Assembly (NCBI RefSeq): GCF_900112595.1
Contig: NZ_FOMI01000003.1
Location: 434,001 to 498,000, forward strand
From: Algibacter pectinivorans
Lineage (GTDB): Bacteria > Bacteroidota > Bacteroidia > Flavobacteriales > Flavobacteriaceae
Length of the DNA stretch: 64,000 nt
Direction of reading: 5' to 3'
A program made the translations under genes and the position numbers. Positions 36,055 to 45,140 of the stretch are shown in pieces. Each line of letters opens with the position of its first letter. The first letter of the stretch is position 1. A model generated the notes under the pieces. It saw only the letters and a program-made list of their open reading frames with translations. It had not been told where the DNA came from and made no database searches.

Positions 36055-37257
36055 TTAAAATATTAGTAAATTAATATCACTATATTTTAAATCGAACCAC
36101 TCGCCAACAGATTTACTTGTTAAAATACCGTGGTAAAAGTACAATCCATTTTTTAAACCCTTGTCGAATCTTAAAGAATTTTCTATACCGCCATCTTCTG
36201 CTATTTTAAGCAAATAAGGAGTGAATATATTACTAATGGATACTGTAGCTGTTCTAGGGTATCTTGCAGGTATATTTGGTACACAATAATGTACTACGTT
36301 GTGTTTTATATATGTAGGTTGTCTGTGTGAAGTTACATCGCTAGTTTCAAAACAACCGCCCATATCTATACTAACATCTATTATTATGGCTCCCTTTTTC
36401 ATTGAGCGAACCAACTCCTCTGAAACAACTATAGGTGCTCTGTTAGTACCTCTAACAGCGCCAATAACTACATCGCATCGTTTTAAAGCTTTTAATAAAT
36501 TTTTAGGTTGTATGGTTGACGTAAATAGAGGTCGCCCAAGTTGTGCCTGAATGCGTCTTAATTTAGTTATTGAATTATCGAATATTTTAACACCAGCACC
36601 AAGACCCAATGCACTTCTAGCAGCAAACTCGCCAACAGTTCCTGCTCCCAAAATAACAATTTCAATAGGAGGCACGCCACTAATATTACCAAGCATTAAA
36701 CCATTTCCCGTTTTTGTATCCGAAAGTAACTCCGAAGCAATTAATACAGATGCTGTTCCTGCAATTTCGCTTAAGGATCTCACTGCAGGATAACTGCCAT
36801 CAGTATCTCTAATAAACTCAAATGCCAAGGCTGTTATTCTTTTTGAGGCTAGAGCTTCAAAATATTTTTTACTTTGTGTTTTAAGTTGTAAAGCAGATAT
36901 TAAAATAGTTTGCGGATTAATAAGCTTAATTTGATCGAGAGTAGGAGGTTCTACCTTTAAAATCATTGGGCACGAAAAAACCTTAGCTGTATCCTTAGTT
37001 ATTTCGGCTCCGGCCTCACTATAATCCTTATCGCTAAAGCTTGCACCTTCACCAGCACCAGATTCAATTAAAACTCTATGTCCGTTGCTAACAAGGGCAT
37101 ATACAGCATCTGGAGTTAAACAAATTCGTTTTTCTTGATAAGCTGTTTCCTTAGGTACACCTATAAAAAGTTCTCCTTTTTTTTTATAGATTTCAAGCGT
37201 TTCTTCCTGTGGTAAAAGCTGTTGTTTGGTAAAAGGCGAAAGTGGTTGTTTCGACAT
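36055..37257 (-). CDS. ald: alanine dehydrogenase
   Basis: The 400-residue protein is of the alanine dehydrogenase/transhydrogenase family, which converts alanine to pyruvate and ammonia with NAD. It shows FIGVPKETAYQEKRICLTPDAV near the N-terminus, an NAD site VILGAGTVGEFAARSALGLGA, and NIPARYPRTATVSISN near the C-terminus. The N-terminal extension of about 30 residues before FIGVPKE is common in Bacteroidota members. Its start is preceded by a 174-base gap to the divergent outer-membrane gene. Confidence 0.93.
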   Translation of the reverse strand: MSKQPLSPFTKQQLLPQEETLEIYKKKGELFIGVPKETAYQEKRICLTPDAVYALVSNGHRVLIESGAGEGASFSDKDYSEAGAEITKDTAKVFSCPMILKVEPPTLDQIKLINPQTILISALQLKTQSKKYFEALASKRITALAFEFIRDTDGSYPAVRSLSEIAGTASVLIASELLSDTKTGNGLMLGNISGVPPIEIVILGAGTVGEFAARSALGLGAGVKIFDNSITKLRRIQAQLGRPLFTSTIQPKNLLKALKRCDVVIGAVRGTNRAPIVVSEELVRSMKKGAIIIDVSIDMGGCFETSDVTSHRQPTYIKHNVVHYCVPNIPARYPRTATVSISNIFTPYLLKIAEDGGIENSLRFDKGLKNGLYFYHGILTSKSVGEWFDLKYSDINLLIF

Positions 37258-37431
37258 GTTTAAATCAAATTATTAAATTTCAAATTACAAATAAATTTTC
37301 TAATGAGAAAAATTTCTGTTAAACTAATTTTTTTTTATATCATTTTTTATAATTACTGAAATTTTAGTAAAAAACTTACTTTTTTAGACTAAGTACTATA
37401 TTGTTATAATCTAATTTTTATAAATTAGCAC

Positions 37432-39858
37432 ATGTTTAAAAAAATATTTTCTTTCTATTTTTTAACCCTCACTTCACTCTGTTTTTCTCAACATTTTGTT
37501 GTTGCTGGAACGGTTGTAGATTCTTATAAAACTCCTATTTCGTATGCTAATGTAACCATTTATAATACCGATTTACCACAGGATATAAATGGAGTTATTA
37601 CAAATGATAATGGTTATTTTAAGTTTGATAATTTGAGTAACGGCGAATATATTTTAAGTATTAGCTTTTTAGGTTTCGAGAAATATATAAAAACATTAGA
37701 AATAAAAGAAGATAAACAATTAGGTACCATAACTCTTAAGGAAAACGTTGAAGAACTTAATGGAGTAACAATTGTGGCGCAAAGACCAACGATTAAGCGC
37801 ATGGTGGATAGGTTGGTTTTTAATGTAGAAAACTCAACACTTTCTAATAATAACGTTTTTGATGTTTTAAAACATACACCAGGGGTTTTAGTTATGAATG
37901 AAACTATTACCGTAAAACAAGGTACACCAACAATTTATATCAATGATAGGCGCGTAAATTTATCTTCGAATGAAGTTAAACAGCTTTTACAAGGAACTTC
38001 TGCTAGTAATATTAAGTCTATTGAAGTAATTACAAATCCACCCGCAAAATACGAAGCAGAAGGTGGATCTGTAATAAATATTATAACTAGTAAAAATATT
38101 ATTGCTGGGTATAATGGTAGTATATATGGTACTTATAAACAAGGCTCTAAATTTCCTAAATACGCGTTTGGTACGAGCCATTATTTTAAAACTAAAAAAA
38201 TGAATTTTTACTTAAATTATAGTAAAAGTCCTAAAAAAGAGTTTAGAAATAATGAAGAGTCTGTTAATTTTTTTGAAAACAACTTAAACACTACTAGTTG
38301 GGATACAGATTTTGAAAGGGTACGTAAAAGCTCAAATCAAAACATTAATACCAATGTTGACTACGAATTTAATAAAAAAAATAGCCTAAGTTTTTCTGCA
38401 AGCATGCTACTAGCACCAAGAAAACAAACCCAAAACCAGGTAAATTCTACCACTAGGGTATTTAATGCTAATAAAATATTAGATTCTACTTTTATAACCA
38501 ATAACTTAAAAGTAGATGAAAATTTAAATTTAGCATTTACACTAGATTATATTCATAAATTCAATAAAGAAGGCGAAAAATTATCGGTTAATACACACCA
38601 TACAGCTTATAGTTTTTCTAGTTTTCAAGATGTCGACACCAAGTACTTTTTACCAGATAATTCCTTTTTGAGAAACAATAATTTCCAAACATTTTCAAGT
38701 CAAGAAATAAAGTTATATACAAGTCAAATGGACTATGAATTACCTATAGACAATTCTACTTTTTTTGAGTCGGGTATAAAGGTATCTAGCATAAATTCTA
38801 AAAGTGAATTACAGCAAAACAATATTATAAATGGTCTTAAGGTTGAAGATATAGAAAATTCTGATGTGTTTTTATATGATGAAACTAATTTTGCGCTTTA
38901 TACTAGTTTATCGAAAGAATGGAATTCATGGGACCTAAAAGTAGGTTTAAGAACAGAGTTTACAAACATTAAAGGAAATTCATTATCAAGTAATACGTTA
39001 AACAACAATAAATACACAAATTTTTTTCCATCCTTACATTTGCTTCATACTATAAATGATAAAAACGAAATTTACTTAAACTATAACAAACGTATTTACA
39101 GGCCAAGATATAACCAATTAAACCCGTATAAATATTTTTTAAACGACAATTCATATATAACGGGTAACCCTAATTTAGTGCCGCAAATAGATGATGCTTT
39201 TACTTTGGGTTATACAATAAATCAAAAATATACTTTTGAAGCTTATTATAGATATGAAAATAATCCTACAATCGAAATAACGTTTCAGGATAATACTAAC
39301 AACATTTTAAAATATGTAAACACTAATATTGATAGAAATATTTCTTACGGATTAGATTTTACATCGTACACAGCAGTTCTTAATAATTATTGGAATATCT
39401 ACCTTTTATCGTCTATATTTTATTATGACAATCAATTTTTCGCTATTGAGAGTGAAAATGCTTTGGTTAATAAAAGCCAGTGGAGTTTATATGGGCAAAT
39501 TATTAATTATTTTTCTTTTTTGAAGGACAAAAGTTTAACAGCTGATGTTTCTTTGTTTTATTTATCTAGTATAGTAGACGGTCCATCGGAATATAGTTCT
39601 AGATCTAGTTTGGATATTAATTTTAGAAAAACCTTTTGGAACAATAAAGCATCTGTAAACGCAGGAATAACCGATGCCTTTAATGGTTTAAACTTAAGCC
39701 AGACTACTAAATACTTAAATCAGGACAATACTTCTTATTCACGCATTGAAAATCGACTTATTACCTTCGGTTTTAATTATAAATTTGGGAATTCTAGTTT
39801 AAAAGCCAAGGAAAAAGAATTTAAATTACAGGAACGCGACCGACTAGAAAATAAATAA
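37432..39858 (+). CDS. TonB-dependent-receptor-like outer-membrane beta-barrel protein
   Basis: The 808-residue protein has a signal peptide (cleavage probably after CFSQ near residue 20), then a carboxypeptidase-regulatory-like domain (about 23-110, VAGTVVDSYKTPISYANV). A plug-like region follows (TPTIYINDRRVNLSS, IEVITNPPAKYEAEGG), and then a long beta-barrel. It fits the outer-membrane beta-barrel family that Bacteroidota often use for uptake or surface functions. No SusD partner is adjacent, so the substrate is unknown. It is divergent from ald, and its stop lies 3 bases from the convergent 180-residue gene's stop. Confidence 0.87.
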   Translation: MFKKIFSFYFLTLTSLCFSQHFVVAGTVVDSYKTPISYANVTIYNTDLPQDINGVITNDNGYFKFDNLSNGEYILSISFLGFEKYIKTLEIKEDKQLGTITLKENVEELNGVTIVAQRPTIKRMVDRLVFNVENSTLSNNNVFDVLKHTPGVLVMNETITVKQGTPTIYINDRRVNLSSNEVKQLLQGTSASNIKSIEVITNPPAKYEAEGGSVINIITSKNIIAGYNGSIYGTYKQGSKFPKYAFGTSHYFKTKKMNFYLNYSKSPKKEFRNNEESVNFFENNLNTTSWDTDFERVRKSSNQNINTNVDYEFNKKNSLSFSASMLLAPRKQTQNQVNSTTRVFNANKILDSTFITNNLKVDENLNLAFTLDYIHKFNKEGEKLSVNTHHTAYSFSSFQDVDTKYFLPDNSFLRNNNFQTFSSQEIKLYTSQMDYELPIDNSTFFESGIKVSSINSKSELQQNNIINGLKVEDIENSDVFLYDETNFALYTSLSKEWNSWDLKVGLRTEFTNIKGNSLSSNTLNNNKYTNFFPSLHLLHTINDKNEIYLNYNKRIYRPRYNQLNPYKYFLNDNSYITGNPNLVPQIDDAFTLGYTINQKYTFEAYYRYENNPTIEITFQDNTNNILKYVNTNIDRNISYGLDFTSYTAVLNNYWNIYLLSSIFYYDNQFFAIESENALVNKSQWSLYGQIINYFSFLKDKSLTADVSLFYLSSIVDGPSEYSSRSSLDINFRKTFWNNKASVNAGITDAFNGLNLSQTTKYLNQDNTSYSRIENRLITFGFNYKFGNSSLKAKEKEFKLQERDRLENK

Positions 39859-39861
39859 CTC

Positions 39862-40404
39862 TTAAAAATATTTTTTTATTAAGCCCCAAAACGTTTTCGG
39901 GGTTATTTTAAACTCGGCTTCAAAATCTTCCAATGATTTATTGGCATCATTAATTTTATTAAATATTCTAGCGCGTATTAAATATATGGAGGGTACTATT
40001 ACTGCCATAACGGGTATTAAATATATAAGTTGGTTTGAATCTAGATTAGTAATATCCTGCTTAATGGCATAAAATATCTGGTAGCTATACATCATTATAG
40101 GGATAAGTAGCACATGATACCACCAATGCCTACACGTAAAAAACCAAATAAATAATAAATATAGAGGTATTATTTTACCTGTTAAGGTCCAAGCTAAAAC
40201 AAAGACACTTTCGTTATATCTGCTATCATATTGACCAAAAAAAGTGTTCCAACTTTTTACATCTGGAACACTTTCGTATAAGTAAAATAAATAGGGGGTA
40301 ATAGCTATTAAAGTAGCAACAATGCTACCCATAACTAAACCTTTTTTATCCCCTTGCAGGTACTTTAATTCTGTTTTTTTCGATTTTTGATGTTTGTTGT
40401 GCAT
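39862..40404 (-). CDS. four-helix membrane protein of unknown function
   Basis: The 180-residue product has a charged N-terminal 20 residues followed by about four membrane helices, and a soluble C-terminal tail. No named family was recognised. The start at 40404 overlaps the small secreted-peptide frame at 40346-40489 by 59 bases; an internal ATG at 40332 (MGSIVATL) would avoid the overlap but would trim the KYLQGDKKG segment. The function is unknown. Confidence 0.7.
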   Translation of the reverse strand: MHNKHQKSKKTELKYLQGDKKGLVMGSIVATLIAITPYLFYLYESVPDVKSWNTFFGQYDSRYNESVFVLAWTLTGKIIPLYLLFIWFFTCRHWWYHVLLIPIMMYSYQIFYAIKQDITNLDSNQLIYLIPVMAVIVPSIYLIRARIFNKINDANKSLEDFEAEFKITPKTFWGLIKKYF

Positions 40405-40489
40405 CGACGTTAAACTGGTTTGCTGCTTGAGCCAAGAATAACACGCCTCCGAAAATTGCTACTGCAATTAAATACTTTTTAGTTTTCAT
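40346..40489 (-). CDS. 47-residue secreted peptide (hypothetical)
   Basis: An ATG at 40489 opens a 47-codon frame. The product begins with a textbook signal peptide (MKTKKYLIAVAIFGGVLF, then LAQA) and ends in a short basic tail KIEKNRIKVPARG. A TACTTTTG -7 box (40528-40521 on the minus strand) lies about 30 bases upstream. The frame overlaps the start of the membrane-protein gene downstream by 59 bases, so one of the two starts may be wrong. I recall short Flavobacteriaceae proteins of this general shape but cannot name a family. Confidence 0.52.
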   Translation of the reverse strand: MKTKKYLIAVAIFGGVLFLAQAANQFNVDAQQTSKIEKNRIKVPARG

Positions 40490-40520
40490 AATTTTAAGGG
40501 ATTTTAATGAATTAATACCT

Positions 40521-40528
40521 CAAAAGTA
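40521..40528 (-). promoter_or_regulatory. TAnnTTTG -7 box before the small secreted-peptide gene
   Basis: TACTTTTG on the minus strand is an exact match to the Bacteroidota -7 consensus. It sits 31 bases upstream of the ATG at 40489. No clear TTG element was found at the expected distance. Confidence 0.35.
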
Positions 40529-40661
40529 TACAAAGACTAAAATGAATATACTACCTAAATGTTAATTTTATGTTAAAAACATAGATATTCCATTTATTCG
40601 CTACGGGATTACCGTAAATGGTCAGTTTGTTTCGGAAGAATGTTTAATAATTGTCATAAGC

Positions 40662-40680
40662 TTGGTTGGTTGGTTGGTTG
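40662..40680. repeat. short TTGG tetranucleotide repeat
   Basis: Four and three-quarter copies of TTGG lie immediately downstream of the tsaE stop codon. The tract is outside any coding region, and no effect is evident. Confidence 0.6.
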
Positions 40681-40681
40681 A

Positions 40682-41095
40682 TTAATTAACGTTTTTTAAA
40701 CTTAAATAGCGTTTATTATTTTTTTTTAATTTAATTTCAATTTTGGTAAATGTTTCAATTAATAGTGACTCTATTATTTCTGGCCATTCAACAAGTTTCC
40801 AAAAGTCTGAGTCTAAGTAATCTTCAATTCCAAAATTATAAGTTTCTTCAACATCGTTAATTCGGTATAAATCAAAATGAAATATTTTACCTTCACTTAA
40901 ATTATATTCATTAACAATTGAGAAAGTTGGGCTGCTAACCTCGTTATTAGAACCTAATGATTCTACAATACTTTTTATAAGTGTTGTTTTTCCAACACCC
41001 ATATCTCCATAGAAAAGCAACGTTTTTGAATTCGAATTTTTAATGATTTGTCTTGCAACTTGCTCAACATCATCTAATCCATAAAAAATTTCCAA
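40682..41095 (-). CDS. tsaE: tRNA threonylcarbamoyladenosine biosynthesis ATPase
   Basis: The 137-residue protein is TsaE, an ATPase needed for the threonylcarbamoyl modification of A37 in tRNAs that read ANN codons. It works with TsaB and TsaD. The Walker A loop is GDMGVGKTT (30-38), followed by SPTFSIVNEY and the FHFDLYRI segment, both typical. The length is normal. It lies downstream of porX on the same strand with a 94-base gap. Confidence 0.94.
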   Translation of the reverse strand: MEIFYGLDDVEQVARQIIKNSNSKTLLFYGDMGVGKTTLIKSIVESLGSNNEVSSPTFSIVNEYNLSEGKIFHFDLYRINDVEETYNFGIEDYLDSDFWKLVEWPEIIESLLIETFTKIEIKLKKNNKRYLSLKNVN

Positions 41096-41189
41096 CTTTT
41101 AATAATTTTATATATGCAATAATAACCTTTTTAATTTAAAAAACCTAAAGCTTTAAACGGTTCGTCGGCAAAATAGGTTATTCATAGAT

Positions 41190-42737
41190 TTACTTTGGTG
41201 TAAAAACAACAAAAGGAATAATCATTTCTTCCAACGAAACACCACCATGTTGATACGTGTTTCTATAATAACTAACATAATGATTGTAATTATTTGGGTA
41301 AGCAAAAAACAAATCGTTTTTCGCAAAAATATACGAACTACTCATATTAATAGAAGGTAAATGAAATTCTTTAGGCGTTTTAGTTGCTAAAACATCTTTT
41401 TTCTCAAAGGTTAAACTACGTCCAGTTTTATAGCGTAAATTTAAACTAGTGTCTCTATCTCCTATTACTTTAGATGGGTTTTTAACATTAATAGTGCCGT
41501 GGTCTGTGGTTAATATTAATTTAAAACCTAACTGTTGGGCTTGCTGTATTATCTCTAAAAGTGGTGAGTTTTTAAACCAACTAAGAGTTAAAGATCTATA
41601 GGCTTTATCGTTTGAGGCTAATTCTTTAACAACTTCCATCTCGGTTTTGGAGTGCGAAAGCATATCTACAAAATTATAAACAATAACGGAAAGGTCGTTG
41701 TCTTTTAAAGACCTAAAGTTTTCTGCAAGCTTTTTACCCGTTTTTAAATTAGTTATTTTATGGTATTCATAACTTAAATGCGTTAGGCCTAAGCGTTTTA
41801 ATTGTGCTTCTAAAAATTCGGCTTCATAAAGGTTTTTTCCGCCTTCATCAGTATCATTTTTCCAGTATTGTGGAAATAGTTTTTCCATATCGCTTGGCAT
41901 CAATCCAGAAAATATGGCGTTACGAGCATATTGTGTGGCTGTAGGTAGAATGCTAAAAAAAGCATCTTCTTTGTCTTTTTTATAGTAATTATTAATAATA
42001 GGCTCGAAAACTTTCCATTGGTCGTACCTTAAATTATCAATAACAACTAGTAGCGTTGGTTGTTCTTTACTTATTTCTGGTACTATTTTTTCTTTAAATA
42101 AGGTATGAGACATTATTGGAGCTTCGGTATGCGGCTCAAACCAATTGGCATAATTTTTATCGATAAACTTGCCAAATTGATTATTAGCCTCATTTTTTTG
42201 AGATTCTAAAATTTCGAACATACCTATATCTTCAATATCTTCCAATTGAATTTCCCAATAAATAAGTTTTTGGTAAAGATTTACCCATTCTTCATAACTA
42301 TTTACCATCGAGAGGTCCATGGCTATTTTTCTAAACTCTTGTTGATAATTAGAGGTTGTTTTTTCTGAAATTAATCTAGAGTGGTCTAAATTCTTTTTAA
42401 GGCTTAATAAAATTTGATTAGGATTTACCGGTTTTATTAAATAATCGGCTATTTTGTTTCCTATAGCTTCTTCCATTATATATTCTTCCTCACTTTTAGT
42501 TATCATTACTACTGGAAGATTATCTTTTTTCTCTTTTATTTCGTGCAAGGTTTCTAATCCTGTTAATCCAGGCATGTTTTCGTCTAAAAATACAATATCA
42601 AAATTTTGATCTTCCAACACATCTATAGCCTCTGTACCACTATTACAGGTTGTTACTTGATAGTTTTTCTTTTCTAGAAATAATATATGCGGTTTTAGTA
42701 AGTCAATTTCATCATCAACCCAAAGTATCTTTATCAT
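41190..42737 (-). CDS. porX: PorX response regulator with PglZ phosphatase-like domain
   Basis: The 515-residue protein has an N-terminal receiver domain with the phospho-acceptor D52 (VFLDENMPG) and acidic pair D8-D9. A helical linker follows, and a C-terminal PglZ domain of the alkaline phosphatase superfamily starts near residue 220 (LLVVIDNLRYDQW, later LILTTDHGTINVK). This architecture is PorX, which with the histidine kinase PorY regulates type IX secretion in Bacteroidota. It is divergent from the HD-domain protein gene. The kinase gene is not in the window. Confidence 0.95.
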   Translation of the reverse strand: MIKILWVDDEIDLLKPHILFLEKKNYQVTTCNSGTEAIDVLEDQNFDIVFLDENMPGLTGLETLHEIKEKKDNLPVVMITKSEEEYIMEEAIGNKIADYLIKPVNPNQILLSLKKNLDHSRLISEKTTSNYQQEFRKIAMDLSMVNSYEEWVNLYQKLIYWEIQLEDIEDIGMFEILESQKNEANNQFGKFIDKNYANWFEPHTEAPIMSHTLFKEKIVPEISKEQPTLLVVIDNLRYDQWKVFEPIINNYYKKDKEDAFFSILPTATQYARNAIFSGLMPSDMEKLFPQYWKNDTDEGGKNLYEAEFLEAQLKRLGLTHLSYEYHKITNLKTGKKLAENFRSLKDNDLSVIVYNFVDMLSHSKTEMEVVKELASNDKAYRSLTLSWFKNSPLLEIIQQAQQLGFKLILTTDHGTINVKNPSKVIGDRDTSLNLRYKTGRSLTFEKKDVLATKTPKEFHLPSINMSSSYIFAKNDLFFAYPNNYNHYVSYYRNTYQHGGVSLEEMIIPFVVFTPK

Positions 42738-42801
42738 ATTACTGTATTTATTTTATTATTAAAACGTTTTAATTGAAAGCGCCATTATAAACCCTTATCA
42801 T

Positions 42802-42809
42802 TATATTTG
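42802..42809 (+). promoter_or_regulatory. TAnnTTTG -7 box before the HD-domain gene
   Basis: TATATTTG is an exact -7 consensus, 27 bases upstream of the TTG start at 42837. The nearest TTG element is about 27 bases further up, which is longer than usual. Confidence 0.35.
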
Positions 42810-42836
42810 TATTTTTTTAATGTAAAAAATTAAAGT

Positions 42837-44057
42837 TTGAATAAACTTAAAATATTAAACGACCCAATTTACGGATTTATTACTATTCCAAATTCGCTAA
42901 TTTTCGATTTAATTCAACACAAATATTTTCAGCGCTTACGCAGAATCACACAAATGGGAATGTCTTATTTGGTATATCCAGGTGCGCACCATACTAGGTT
43001 TCATCATGCTATAGGCTGTGTTCACTTAATGCAACAAGCTGTTAACGTACTGCGTTTTAAAGGGGTAGATATCTCAAATGAAGAAGAAACAGGACTGTAC
43101 GTTGCTATTTTATTACATGATATTGGTCATGGTCCATTCTCTCATGCTATGGAACACAGTATAGTAAATAATGTATCTCATGAAGATATTTCGTTACTAT
43201 TTATGGAATGTTTAAATAAAGAATTTAACGGAAGTTTAACGCTTGCCATTCAAATTTTTAAAGGCGAATATCCTAGAAGGTTTATGTGTCAACTTATTTC
43301 TGGGCAACTCGATATGGATAGAGCCGACTATTTGAAGAGAGATAGTTTTTATACAGGCGTTGCTGAAGGTAATATTAATAGCGAACGTTTAATTACCATG
43401 CTTAATGTTGTGGATGATGAGTTAGTGGTTCAAGAAAAAGGGATTTACAGCGTCGAGAAATTTATTATTGCTAGACGGTTAATGTATTGGCAAGTGTATT
43501 TGCACAAAACAAGTTTAGCTGCCGAACAATTACTTATAAGAGTTTTAAAACGTGCAAAAGAATTACATGACCGTGGACATAAATTAAAAGCTAGCAATGC
43601 CTTGCTTTATTTTTTAGAAAACAAAATAACCCCTAATAATTTTAACGATGAAACACTTTTAGTGTTTTCGCATTTAGACGATTATGATATTTTATCGGCT
43701 ATGAAAGAGTGGCAATATTATGATGATTTTGTATTAAGCAAACTATGCCAAATGATTATTAATAGAAACTTGCTTAAAGTAAAGCTAAAAAACAAAAAAA
43801 TTAAAGAAAACAGTCTTAAGAAACATTTAGAATTTACTATGAGAAATTTCAATATCTCTAATGAGGAAGCCGAGTATTTTGTATTTCAAGGTAGTATTTC
43901 AAACCAAGCATATCAACTAAATACTAAACGAATTAACATATTACATAAGTCTGGTAAAATTCAAGATATTGTAAAAGCTTCAGATCAATTAAACTTAAAA
44001 GCACTCTCAAAACCTGTAACTAAATATTATATATGTTACCCCAAGGTTAAACTTTAA
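42837..44057 (+). CDS. HD-domain phosphohydrolase (dGTPase/SAMHD1-like)
   Basis: The 406-residue protein begins MNKLKILNDPIYGFI and has the HD-domain metal ligands: RFHHAIG (R54, H56, H57) and the HD pair H94-D95 in LLHDIGHGPFSHAME, plus a late LDMDRADYLKRD. It resembles dNTP triphosphohydrolase-like HD proteins, whose usual reaction is release of triphosphate from dNTPs, though the substrate here is unproven. The start codon is TTG; no in-frame ATG precedes it. lpxD follows with a 57-base gap. Confidence 0.9.
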   Translation: MNKLKILNDPIYGFITIPNSLIFDLIQHKYFQRLRRITQMGMSYLVYPGAHHTRFHHAIGCVHLMQQAVNVLRFKGVDISNEEETGLYVAILLHDIGHGPFSHAMEHSIVNNVSHEDISLLFMECLNKEFNGSLTLAIQIFKGEYPRRFMCQLISGQLDMDRADYLKRDSFYTGVAEGNINSERLITMLNVVDDELVVQEKGIYSVEKFIIARRLMYWQVYLHKTSLAAEQLLIRVLKRAKELHDRGHKLKASNALLYFLENKITPNNFNDETLLVFSHLDDYDILSAMKEWQYYDDFVLSKLCQMIINRNLLKVKLKNKKIKENSLKKHLEFTMRNFNISNEEAEYFVFQGSISNQAYQLNTKRINILHKSGKIQDIVKASDQLNLKALSKPVTKYYICYPKVKL

Positions 44058-44068
44058 CACATTTTTCC

Positions 44069-44076
44069 TATTTTTG
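44069..44076 (+). promoter_or_regulatory. TAnnTTTG -7 box before lpxD
   Basis: TATTTTTG is an exact -7 consensus and ends 38 bases before the GTG start of lpxD. It lies just after the stop of the HD-domain gene. No exact TTG was seen at the usual spacing. Confidence 0.33.
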
Positions 44077-44114
44077 CGTTCAATCAAACAAAAAACAACA
44101 ACAAACTACAAAGT

Positions 44115-45140
44115 GTGAAATTTACAGCACAACAAATAGCAGACATATTAGAAGGTGATGTAGTTGGTAATCCAAATATAGAAGTTTCTAAACTTGCTAA
44201 AATAGAAGAAGGCTTTAAAGGTACATTAACCTTTCTAGCTAACCCAAAATACACCTCGCATATTTACTCTACAAATGCATCGATTACTATAGTTAATAAA
44301 ACTTTTAAGCCAGAACATGACTTAAAAACAACATTAATTAAGGTTGATGATGCGTATTTAGCCTTTTCAAAAATTCTTGAATATTATAATTCTGTTAAGT
44401 TAAATAAAGTAGGAGTAGAGCAACCATGTTTTATTGCTGATTCTTCTAAATATGGAGATAACGTTTACATAGGTGCATTTTGCTACATAGGTTCTAACGT
44501 AATTCTAGGCGATAATGTAAAAGTATTTCCAAATGCATTTATAGGAGATAATACGGTTATTAACGATAATACAATTGTTTTTTCTGGAGCCAAAATTTAT
44601 TCTGAAACAATTATTGGGAAAAACTGCATTATAAACTCTGGAGTTATTATTGGTGCAGACGGTTTTGGTTTTGCTCCAAACGAAGATGGTAGTTATAAAA
44701 AAATACCTCAAACAGGAAATGTAATTATAGAAGACTTTGTGGATGTTGGTGCGGCTACTACTATTGATCGTGCAACATTAGGCTCCACAATTATAAGAAC
44801 AGGTGTAAAATTAGATAATCAAATTCAAATTGCTCATAACGTAGAAATTGGCAAAAACACTGTAATAGCGGCTCAAACGGGTATAGCGGGTTCTACTAAA
44901 ATTGGCGAAAACTGCCAAATAGGTGGTCAAGTTGGTATTGCAGGACACATAGCTATTGGGAATAACGTTAAAATACAAGCACAGTCCGGTATTGGCCGAA
45001 ATGTTAAGGATAACGAAATTTTACAAGGCTCTCCAGCCATAAAATTAAGCGATTATAATAAGGCTTACGTTCATTTTAAGAACTTGCCAAGTATTGTTAA
45101 AAATATAAACGATATAAAGAAGATAAATGGGAATAGTTAA
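44115..45140 (+). CDS. lpxD: UDP-3-O-acylglucosamine N-acyltransferase
   Basis: The 341-residue protein has the LpxD layout: an N-terminal uridine-binding domain (about 1-100) and a left-handed beta-helix, with catalytic H241 in [10 protein letters not shown]. It adds the N-linked hydroxyacyl chain in lipid A synthesis, using acyl-ACP. The start is GTG at 44115, agreeing with the family N-terminus KFTAQQIA. It is followed by lpxC-fabZ, overlapping by 14 bases, and then lpxA, in a compact lipid A operon. Confidence 0.94.
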   Translation: MKFTAQQIADILEGDVVGNPNIEVSKLAKIEEGFKGTLTFLANPKYTSHIYSTNASITIVNKTFKPEHDLKTTLIKVDDAYLAFSKILEYYNSVKLNKVGVEQPCFIADSSKYGDNVYIGAFCYIGSNVILGDNVKVFPNAFIGDNTVINDNTIVFSGAKIYSETIIGKNCIINSGVIIGADGFGFAPNEDGSYKKIPQTGNVIIEDFVDVGAATTIDRATLGSTIIRTGVKLDNQIQIAHNVEIGKNTVIAAQTGIAGSTKIGENCQIGGQVGIAGHIAIGNNVKIQAQSGIGRNVKDNEILQGSPAIKLSDYNKAYVHFKNLPSIVKNINDIKKINGNS

